Shown piece by piece: positions 55,286 to 64,000 of a DNA stretch of 64,000 nucleotides (the first letter of the stretch is position 1; every line of letters begins with the position of its first letter). The position numbers and the translations under genes are program-made. Source of the stretch: Hygrophila difformis (Eukaryota; Streptophyta; Magnoliopsida; Lamiales; Acanthaceae). The stretch covers positions 29,888,403-29,952,402 of the forward strand of contig JAOANR010000011.1 in NCBI GenBank assembly GCA_030278955.1, given 5' to 3'. The notes beneath the pieces are model-generated. The model made no database searches, was not told the DNA's origin, and worked only from the letters and a program-made list of their open reading frames with translations.

Positions 55286-57488
55286 TGGAGTATCAGTGGA
55301 TCCGGCAAAAGTCTCTGCCGTAACTGAATGGGCAACTCCGAAAAGTCCAACGGAAATAAGGAGTTTCCTTGGATTAGCCGGATATTATAGACGATTTGTG
55401 AAGGAATTTTCAAGGATTGCACGTCCTTTGACCCAGCTACTTAAGAAAGGAGCAAAATACGAGTGGACCGAAGCATGTGAGACTTCGTTTCAAGAGCTGA
55501 AGAAACGACTCACAACCACACCCGTATTAACATTACCATCAGAGAATGGTGACTTCGAAGTATATAGCGATGCTTCGAAGGAAGGTTTAGGTTGTGTTTT
55601 GATGCAAGACTCGAGAGTCGTAGCCTATGCATCACGCCAACTAAAACCTCATGAGGAAAATTATCCGACACATGACCTGGAGTTGGCAACGGTCGTTTTC
55701 GCTCTAAAGATATGGAGACATTATCTTTATGGGCGGAAGTGTCGAATGTTCACCGACCACAAGAGCTTGAAATATATATTCACTCAAAAGGAGTTGAATT
55801 TGAGACAGCGAAGGTGGTTGGAACTTATTAAAGACTACGATTTAGAGATAGCATACCACGAGGGGAAGGCGAATGTGGTAGCCGATGCCCTAAGTCGGAA
55901 AACCCAACACGTGACAAACTCGTTGGTAATTCCGCCGGCATTGTACATGGAATTGGCTAGATTGGAGTTAGAACTTGTGCATCCTGGCACAGTGAGAGAA
56001 ACGGTCAATGCCATGGTCGTAGAAACTCCAATATTAGACGAGATTCGACTCGCTCAACCGGGCGACCCGAAACTCGAGAAGATAAAAGGGTATATTGCCG
56101 AAGGAAAGGCAATAGGATTTGCTGTCCACGAGGATGGAAGCATCCGTTTTAAAGGTAGATGGTGTGTGCCTCTTAAATGTGCCGAATTGAAGCAAAGGTT
56201 GATGGAGGAAGGGCACAACACGCCATATTCCGTACATCCCGGAGGTGACAAGCTATACAAGGATCTGAAGAAGATCTATTGGTGGCCGGGAATGAAGAAG
56301 GAAGTGGCAAATTTCGTGGCAAGATGTCTTACCTGCCAAAAGGTTAAGGCAGTGCGACATAAACCCTTAGGATTGATGCAACCACTAGAGATTCCAAGTT
56401 GGAAGTGGGATAGCATCTCAATGGACTTTGTCTCGGGATTACCCCGATCACCTAAAGGCATGAACAAGATTTGGGTGATTGTGGATAGGCTAACGAAGAC
56501 AGCCATATTTATCCCAATGAAAGACACGTGGACTATGGACCAATTGGCCCGAGCCTACATTGATAATGTGGTACGACGACATGGAGTACCACATGATATC
56601 ATTTCCGATAGAGACAGTAGATTTGTCTCTCATTTCTGGACGGAGTTACAAAAAGCTCTCGGTACTCAAATCAAAATGAGCACCGCATTCCACCCGATGA
56701 CGGATGGACAAACCGAGAGAACAATCCAAACACTAGAAGACATGCTGAGAGCATGTGTGTTGGAATTCAAAGGGAATTGGGAATCTCATTTACCCTTGAT
56801 TGAGTTTTCCTATAATAATAGCTACCATGCTAGCATCGGCATGGCACCTTTCGAGGCGTTGTATGGACGAAAGTGCCGAAGCCCTTTGAGCTGGGAAGAA
56901 AACGATAAGTCCGTGGTAGTGGGACCACAACTTATCGAAGACATGGCTCAACAAATTAAAGTGATTCAAGGGAAGATGAAAGCCGCACAAGACCGTCGGA
57001 AGAGTTATGCCGACGTGAGACGACGAGACCTAGAATTTCAAGTGGGAGATAGGGTCATGCTAAAGATATCACCCATGAAGGGGGTGATGCGCTTTGGCAA
57101 ACGAGGGAAGTTAAGTCCTCGATACATAGGACCTTACGAAATTCTAGAACGAGTCGGAACTCTAGCCTACCGATTGGCTTTACCGCCACACTTAGATAGA
57201 GTTCATAATGTCTTCCATGTCTCGCAACTAAAGAAGTATGTGCCGGACCCGACACATGTACTTCAACCGGAGATAATTGAGCTCGATGAAGATTTGACTT
57301 ACGAAGAAGTCCCAGTGCGTATTCTCGATACTAAGGAACGAGTAACGAGGAACAAAACCGTCAAAATGATCAAGGTTCTTTGGTCAAATCACGAAAGTGA
57401 GACGGCAACTTGGGAAGTAGAATCCGATATGAGGGAACGATACCCGACATTGTTCCAAACCGATACCGACACAGTTATGGGGACATAA
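55286..57488 (+). CDS. pol: gypsy RNase H, integrase and chromodomain-like tail (G)
   Basis: Open for 730 codons from 55296. RT thumb ([15 protein letters not shown]); RNase H with D92, E129, D154, D197; integrase zinc finger H307, H314, C344, C347; integrase core D377, D438, E474. GPY/F module at 612-614 and a chromodomain-like tail about 670-720 ([23 protein letters not shown]), ending TVMGT. RT-RNase H before integrase is the Ty3/gypsy order; the tail places it with Tekay/Del-type chromoviruses. This part has no lesion. Integrase inserts element cDNA; the tail is thought to contact modified histones. Confidence 0.93.
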
Positions 57489-57498
57489 CTGCAATCTT

Positions 57499-57511
57499 AA
57501 GGGGGAGAGGA
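57499..57511 (+). other. polypurine tract of G
   Basis: AAGGGGGAGAGGA before the 3' LTR at 57512. A second PPT-like tract lies inside the LTR at 57703-57715. Confidence 0.88.
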
Positions 57512-60313
57512 TGTCATACCACCTATTTTTCGTGCATTTTTGTAAACTTTTGAACTACGTTATGGCTTGATCCCTTTACCGGGTACGTAGGCAGCTTAGA
57601 AGTTTAATTCTAAGTTCAGTCACAACATAATAAAACAAACACAAGACCTTAGCACGAGACGAGAAAAGCCGAAACACAACTTCGAGGACGAAGTTGATTC
57701 TTAAGGAGGGTAGACTGTAATACCCGAGAATTTTCCAACATAAAATAAAACAATAATTAAATAAATAAATAATAAATAAAATAAATACTATAAATAAATA
57801 AACAAATCCAGCAAATAAAAGAAATAAATAAAGATAAGGAAATGAGAAATGAGATTTTTACTTAAAAAGGAATTAAAGGAATTTAATTAAATAAAAGGAT
57901 GGATAAATGGTACACCAAAACCCGACACTAATGAACTCGAGTATTCGAGTCCAAAACATCCAATTAGACTGAGAATAAAATTAGAGAGAGAGTATGAACC
58001 CGAATATACCCCGGAAATCGGAATTCGGGAGCATAGAGGGATAGAAACCCGAAAGAGAGGCGGAAAAGCACGACGGATCGCACGACCCGCCCGGACCGAA
58101 GTCCAGGCGAAGTCGGCGCGGTGGCCGCGCGGTGGAGGGCGATTAGCGCGCCACGACCGCGCCACTTGACAGATTTGGTTGTTGCGTGAATCTCTCGCCC
58201 GAACGCGGATTTTTCGACTTTCGGTTGAACATCTCTCGACTCAAGACCTTTAGGTCGGTTGTGGACGCCCTAGGGATTGAGAATTCTATAAATAAGCCCC
58301 TTGGGAGCCCCAAACAAGTTTACAAAACCCTACAACCTTCTATACGTTCGAAACCCTAAATTCGGAGTCGACGGAAAGCACCAAACGGAGGCAACAGCTT
58401 TGGACGAAAATCCAAGGTCTCCAAATGTTGTGGTAAGCTCTAGTCCGATAAATCTTTTCACGTTTCAATCCGAAAACGGATTCTAACTTCGGTTCTTCTC
58501 TTTCTACACCCCGTATCGAATCTAGATCGTAGAACCCGACGAACGGAGAGGAGAAACGGTGATCTGGAAGCCACGCCTCCGAATTAGACATCCCCGACGT
58601 TCATAAACTCAGTAAGTTAACTCTTACATGGTTTTGGGATGAATTAAAACATTCAAACTAAAAGATTAACAAGAAATAGAAAATCTGTCAATTATTACTT
58701 TCTACCGGCGCAACAGATTTGTTGAATTTATCCGACCCTTAAAACGAACTCAAACGGAAAAACTTAAAACACGAAAAACGTTCCTAAGACTTAGACCTAG
58801 CTACTGTAAAATTTTGGGAATTTTTGGAATTGATTTGATATGTGAAAACCCATTGAAACCGAACTGTTTGAATCTAGATCTTGAAATCTTGGACAGAACT
58901 TAGGAATGATCTTGATCACGTTTTTGACATAGGATCTAGGCTGTTTTAGATCTTTGGCCGAACATGAAAGTTGTAGATAAATGTCTTAAGATGATCCCTG
59001 TCAAATTTAATTAAATTTGGAGTTGAATTGATATGGTAGAATTTGAAATCTTTAAACTGTGACATATTAAACTCGGACATAATTCTTCTCATGCGAAAAT
59101 TGGTAATTTTGACCTACTTAGGTATCTCGGATTGAAAAAGTTAAAACACGAAACTTGTAGATCTTGATGTTTTCGAGTCAGATATGAAATTTTGGAATTT
59201 TTGGAATTAAATCTGATTTTAGACGAATTTTGGAGTAAACTGTGATTTACCGAAACGAAATCTTGAAATCTTGTTGAAACATGGAATTAACCTTTAGGGT
59301 TGAAACGAATTGAGATATTATTTCTAAATTAATACAATGGAAGGCAGATTTTAAAAACTAAATCCCCTTACAAACTTGATAAATTAAAATTAGGGGTGAG
59401 TGCTCTGCAGGGTGCCCCCTAACGATTCACTTCGTGCCATAATGGACGATGATGACTCCGCGCGCTAAATTTGAGATATGGATTGCCTAAACGGCGAAAC
59501 TTAGAGCCTACACTCTCGTGAATATCCGTATGGGTTTCCCGAGGCTCCGGAGTGGTACTGGATATGGCTGATACGGTTGCGGCCGCCGGGCTACCGGCTA
59601 AACTTGTTGACATCGCGATGCTATCGTGAAACTTTGAAATACCAAATCGGGAATGTAATGGGGATTCTAAACTAAATTAAATTAGATTAAATTATGTTGT
59701 TGTCCAATTAAATTATTTAAATGCTTTATTTAAATTATGGCTTTTATGATTAAACCATGTGATATGTGTTATTAAGTAGAGCCTGAGATAAATTATGCTA
59801 TTGGATATGGATTAGATGAAACTAAATATTATGTTATTATCATGCTTTTGTTAAATTATTAAATTTATGGCTTTTAAACCCTACGATCATGCATGTGTTA
59901 ACTTACTCAGCAATTTTGCTGACCAAAACCATTTTTATTCCTTTCCTTACAGAATATGTGGAATGAGCATGTGTGAGCACGAATCATGCATGGGATTTTG
60001 GGGATTGTTATTTTGCTTTTAAATTTCGTACTTAGACTATATTATGAACGGGCCTGTTTAACCCGTGTTTTGGCCATGTCGGCCCTTTTTATATTTTCCG
60101 CTGCGATACTGTACTAAAATAAATATTTCCGCTGCGCTATGCTATTATTGTTTTCGAATTATATTGTATGGGCTATTTTGAATGCTTTAAATATTTTTAA
60201 ATACTGCAATACCCAGCCTTGCATCTCTTTAGTAAGCTCGGAGAAACCGTGTCTTACTAGGGAGATGTGGCGGTGACATCCCGACCTGGGTGACCAAAAA
60301 CCGGGGTGTTACA
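57512..60313 (+). repeat. 3' LTR of G (chimeric, extended U3)
   Basis: 2802 bp, same structure as 48971-51772, including the 204-bp extension (57512-57715), TATA box (58287-58294), GC patch and conserved block (59507-59567). Confidence 0.95.
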
Positions 60314-60721
60314 CAATTAATTTTTAATTAAAGCAGAAAATAGAAATAAAACTAAACATAGAAAAATAAATATATACATCAAAATATAAAGTAATATAAA
60401 TATGTAAATTTATTCCACTTGATTGTTTGGGTTGTGTTCCATTTAATGAATCCGTGTTCCACCGAATAGACATCACTGAGCCAAAATTTGTCAAGTGGAG
60501 GATTTTTAATATTTTTATCATATTTTTGGATTTTTTAACATAAAATTTAATAAAAAAGCAATATTTTTGTGTTTTTCAATAACAGCTTATTATTTATACA
60601 AACTTGCATAAATCTGTTAAATTCAACTGCTTTCTTATTTAAATAAGACCGGAATGCGATCAAATGTCCGTATTAGACACGGAAATAGATTGAAAATAAT
60701 GGTCACTTTTGGCCATTATCA

Positions 60722-60955
60722 GGTACGTAGGCAGCTTGGAAATTTTAATTATGAGTTCAGTCACAAAAAAATATATATATATAAAATAAAGAATAAAAAA
60801 AACCAATATAAAGGAAGGACCATAGTTCTTAGCTCGAGAGAAGCTAAAAACGCAACTTCGAGGGCGAAGTTGATTCTTAAGGAGAGTAGACTGTAATACC
60901 TGTGAAATCAGTAAGTCAACTTCGAGGACGAAGTTGATTCTTTAGGAGGGCAGAC
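60722..60955 (+). mobile_element. H 3' region, right piece of the U3-like extension with polypurine tract 2
   Basis: After GGTAC it resumes with GTAGGCAGCTTGG and GAGTTCAGTCAC, matching G at about 49045-49080. It ends in two copies of a 64-bp unit: CAACTTCGAGG.CGAAGTTGA, TTCTTAAGGAG-type purine run, AGAC, TGTAATACC.GTGAAATCAG (LTR-like starts at 60892 and 60956). The second is followed by the real S-type LTR sequence. Confidence 0.8.
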
Positions 60956-61240
60956 TGTAATACCCGTGAAATCAGTCACCCATAAATACATAAATAAACA
61001 CATAAATAAATAAATAAATAAATAAAATAATAATAAAAAGAGAAATGGAATCTAATTCCAAAGATTAAAAAGGAATTTAAATTCCACGAACCCGTAAAGT
61101 CGAAAATTGTAATACCCTATATTATTCTAGATATATTTTAAATTAATTTATTTCTAAATATTTTAAAACTATTTCAGTACTTGTGTAATTATTAGATGCA
61201 TAGTAATTAATTAACACTTTATTTTTATAAATATATATAC

Positions 61241-61275
<35 letters not shown>

Positions 61276-61829
61276 AATAATAATAATAATTAGCATAATA
61301 AAACAATATATAAATATAGGCATGATAGTTATAACAATATTAGTCTATTTTTAGTAGATTGTTGCACCCAATATGTTGGAAAAGATTTGGCATAAATCTT
61401 AGAGATCCTAAATCTATAAAATTTCGTCCTTGTTCAAAAAAAAAAAAAAATCATCTTCATCTTCTTATTTTCTATTCGAATCAATTCTATGTATAATATA
61501 AAATAAAATAAAATAAAACAAAATAAAATAAATAACTATATAAATAATATAGAGATATTTGTTAAAACAAAATCTAGCCTATCTTTAGTATATAAAAACT
61601 AGGATACATAGTATATTGTTGTATCTTTCAAATAGCAAATATTGGTAACAAATCTTAAATCCTAACAACCCCTAAGTGCCGCCCCTTTACCCCTTTTTAA
61701 GCTAAATCTTTCTCATCCTCCTATTTTGGTTACTCCAACATTTTCTACGTACAAAAAAAAGAAAAAAAAAACACAAACAAAAAGAAAAAAAAAGAGAACG
61801 AATAGGAAAAAAAATCCCTAGTTTGTGAG
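60956..61829 (+). mobile_element. H 3' LTR body, truncated by K
   Basis: TGTAATACCCGTGAAATCAG onward matches the 5' LTR 40666-41545 closely. The GAT/AAT microsatellite differs (61241-61290 rich in GAT, against mostly AAT at 40952-41003). It stops at CCTAGTTTGTGAG (61829) where the 5' LTR continues with TGTTGAGGAGG. GTGAG (61825-61829) is the expected K duplication. Confidence 0.82.
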
Positions 61830-62197
61830 TGTAATACCCGAGAATTTTATAACATAAATAAATACAATAAATAAATAAATAAATAAATAAATACAATAAA
61901 TAAATAAATAAATAAGTAAATACAGTAAATAAATAAATATAGACGAAATGAGAAATGAAATTAATTAAAGAAATTAAATAAAGCTAAATAAGTCGTTACA
62001 CGGGAACCCGATACCAATGAGCTCGAGAGTTCGAGTCAAAACATAAATGTAGATCCGAAGGAAATGACGACATGAAGTAGGATCCCGAAGAGAGCCGGGA
62101 ATCGGAATCCGAGAACATAGAGGGATAGAAACCCGAAAGAGAGGAGGAAAAGCACGACGGATCGCACGACCCGCCCGGACCGAAGTCCAGGCGTGTC

Positions 62198-62238
62198 TGG
62201 CGCGCTGGCCGCGCGGCTTTTAGGGGAAAAGCGCGCCA
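62198..62238 (+). promoter_or_regulatory. GC-rich inverted repeat upstream of the K TATA box
   Basis: TGGCGCGCT pairs with AGCGCGCCA around a GGCCGCGCGG-containing centre. Similar GC patches occupy this place in G, X and L LTRs. Confidence 0.5.
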
Positions 62239-62373
62239 ACCCCGCGCCACACTGGCAGCAACAAACCAAGCGAGATTTTCTTGCCCGAATCCGGATTTTC
62301 GGCTTCGGTTGCAACCCTTGCGACTCAAGACATCCTAGGGCTGCCTTTGGACGTCCTTTAGGTCCTTTACATC

Positions 62374-62382
62374 TATAAATAA
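62374..62382 (+). promoter_or_regulatory. TATA box of K LTR
   Basis: TATAAATAA about 135 bp after the GC inverted repeat. Confidence 0.65.
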
Positions 62383-63250
62383 ACATCCTAATCAGCCCCA
62401 AACACTTTACGAAACCCTACAGAAATCTCTATACGTATCAAACCCTAATCCCGGAGTTGTCGGAGGCATGAAGGCAAGAAAGGAGACTTAGTTGGACGAA
62501 AATCCAAGACTCCTGTCACCGTGGTAAGATCTTGTCCATTCTTTTCCATTCAAGATTCGAAAACGAATCCTAATTAAACATTTTTTCTTTTCTACACCCC
62601 GATCCGGATCGAGAGCGAAGAACCCGACGAATCAAGGAGATAAACGGTGGACTGGAAGCCACGCCTTCGCAATAGATGACCCCGGACGACGATTAATCTG
62701 TAAGTTAATACTTACACGGTTTTGGGAGATTTAAAATACGTTGAATCTATTGAATTAAATCAAGAACGTAAAATCTGTCAACACGAAAACTCTACGGTGC
62801 AACGTTTGTGCACGAATTTTTAGAACCCTTAAAATGATCAAACTAGAAAACTTAAAACACGAAAAACATTCCTAAGACTTATATCTAGCTTCTGTAAAAA
62901 TTTCGGAATTTTTCATTATGACTTGATATCTGAAACCGATCCAAAACCGAACTGTCTAAATCTAGATCTTGAAATTCTTGACAGAACTTAGGTCCGATTG
63001 TGTAGACGTTTTTGACGATAGATGTAGGCCGATTCAGGGCTTGAGTTGAACACAAGATTTGTAGATCTATGTGTTTTGGATCTCCTGTAAAAATTTCAGA
63101 ATATTTGGTTAAGAATTGATACCCGAAAATCGATCTAGACGAACCTGCCTTTAATGCGGATCTCGAAACAGGGACAGATTTATATTCCGGACTCATCGAT
63201 GATTTTGACATTGGATTTAGGTCGAATCAGGTTTAGTGCTAAACATATAA

Positions 63251-63387
63251 GTTGTAGATCTATAAGTTTTTTTTTTCGATAAGCCAAGGCCAGAAAATTA
63301 AGGCAACAAAGAGGGAAAAGCAAGACCGAAAAAGAAACAACAGAGACAGAGGAGAGACACAAGGAGCGGTTGTAGATCTATAAGTTT
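63251..63387 (-). mobile_element. minimal LINE insertion with 19-bp TSD
   Basis: GTTGTAGATCTATAAGTTT occurs at 63251-63269 and 63369-63387. The about 99 bp between begin with poly-T and CGATAAGCCAAGGCCAG. On the minus strand this reads as a LINE 3' end (CTTGGCTTATCG then poly-A), severely 5'-truncated. Confidence 0.88.
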
Positions 63388-64000
63388 AGAACACCTCTGT
63401 AAATATTTAGAATTTTTCGTTGAGGTTGGAACCTCCGAACCTGAGCCGATCTGATCTGCGTTCGTACCGAAATCAAGAAACTTGACAGAAATTTGTTTCG
63501 AATTTGAGCTGCAGACTAACCTCTGATCCGATGAGAATTGGGCTTTGAGTTCTAAATAAAAGTTGTAGATAATTGTCTTAAAAATCATCCTGTAAAATTT
63601 CATCACATTTGGAGTTAGTTTGCTATGGTAGATCGTGAAAGTTTGAAACTGCTGTTATAGAATTCTGACAGATTAGTAACCTGATGAAAACCGACGTTTT
63701 TGACTTAATTCCTTAATTCGGATTGAAATAATATCAGAGCGAACAACGTCCTGACGAAAGTTGTAGATCTCGACGTTTCCGAGTCAGTAGTGAATTTTTG
63801 GAATTAAATCTGATTTTTAATAAATTTTGAAGTAAACAGTGGTTATCAAGTCAAATCTTGAAAATATTGTCGAAATGGATTTTTAAATGATATCGGAGCG
63901 AACAGCGTCCTGAAATAGATCATTCTGAGAAACTTACTAAATCTGAGAAATTGACCTTTAAGGTTTAAATGAGTGGAAACTCCTTTGAGAAAAAAATACA

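Larger units (their letters stand above)
48971..60313 (+). mobile_element. full-length Ty3/gypsy chromovirus, Tekay type (G)
   Basis: An 11343-bp element flanked by CAATT (48966-48970 and 60314-60318). It has two 2802-bp LTRs, a tRNA-Met-type PBS, ORF0, gag-protease, RT, RNase H, integrase and chromodomain-like tail, and a PPT. By eye the LTRs differ by about 30 substitutions with no indel (about 1%), so insertion is recent. Pol is broken by two TGA codons and one frameshift, and the protease triad is changed, so this copy is not autonomous. Confidence 0.95.
44272..60721 (+). mobile_element. T3: complete TGAAAC...TTATCA long-LTR repeat, itself interrupted by G
   Basis: Starts TGAAACTTTTGACAAATTTC and ends GGCCATTATCA, flanked by GGTAC on both sides. 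Without G and its duplication T3 is about 5.1 kb. No PBS, PPT or retroviral motif was found inside, so a very long solo LTR is the simplest reading. It includes an about 22-bp tandem repeat (44590-44730), two GTCGCG arrays, a TATA-like GATATATTTATAG (47672-47684), a T/C tract (48225-48350) and a GGCGG-rich region (48365-48735). 47257-47720 is AT-rich with no motif. The right end is 60319-60721. Confidence 0.8.
61830..64000 (+). mobile_element. K: S-type gypsy LTR, running off the window
   Basis: Starts TGTAATACCCGAGAATTTTA, an authentic insertion end, which proves that this S-type sequence is a genuine LTR terminus. It resembles the body of G's LTR: ATAAATAA tract, GATAGAAACCCGAAAGAGAG, GC inverted patch, TATA box, GAACCCGACGAA, GTAAGT (62700). 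Interrupted by a tiny LINE at 63270-63368. The right half is outside the window. Confidence 0.85.

Noticed and set aside
60680..60721. Helitron 3' end (hairpin ATAATGG...CCATTAT near the T3 terminus)
   Set aside because: No CTRR terminus after the hairpin. T3 has TG...CA ends and a 5-bp duplication, which Helitrons lack.

Overview
This window is plant nuclear DNA, most likely from a eudicot, although no single-copy gene here fixes the species. It is almost entirely retrotransposon sequence: Ty3/gypsy chromoviruses of Tekay type (PBS against initiator tRNA-Met, C-terminal chromodomain-like pol end), one complete Ty1/copia element of SIRE/Maximus type, and a long-LTR family with no recognised protein. 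Two low-copy islands (16650-20762 and 30554-38621) hold broken gene pieces. I saw no tRNA, rRNA, CRISPR array or intact host gene.

Left stack (1-16649). Minus-strand gypsy element X (LTR 13963-16649) is cut in gag by plus-strand element E1 (integrase end 9476-10126, 3' LTR 10151-12910). E1 is cut in integrase by a minus-strand tandem element E2 (LTRs 2008-4729 and 6698-9475). The second unit of E2 is cut at its PBS by a TGAAAC...TTATCA element (T1, 1-1997). All partner halves lie left of the window. E2 keeps only a pol tail, a small coiled-coil ORF ('ORF0') and an unexplained plus-strand cassette.

Middle (16650-38621). There is a GDSL-lipase first-exon fragment, an old SIRE LTR relic, and the full SIRE/Maximus element (20763-30553, TSD ATTTG, LTRs 918 bp each). 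It carries gag, pol and a third, acidic, nuclear-looking ORF in the env position. Next come a tandemly duplicated host promoter plus first exon (31630-33110 and 36485-38110), copia relics, a CACTA-type MITE and a 5'-truncated LINE.

Right stack (38622-64000). T2 (38622 onward) is interrupted by gypsy element H (5' LTR 40666-43403, nearly coding-free interior). H's 3' region is interrupted by T3 (44272-60721, TSD GGTAC), and T3 by the full Tekay element G (48971-60313, TSD CAATT, LTRs 2802 bp). The rest of H's 3' LTR is cut at 61830 by another LTR (K), which holds a tiny LINE with a 19-bp TSD and runs off the window.

The most interesting signals are in the non-coding LTRs. They include arrays of small hairpins whose stems change on both arms while loops stay fixed, splice-like signals framing about 1.3-1.5 kb of every gypsy LTR, and two alternative polypurine tracts that appear to create two LTR lengths in one lineage. 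The ORF0 upstream of gag and the non-env third ORF of the copia element are the most interesting proteins.
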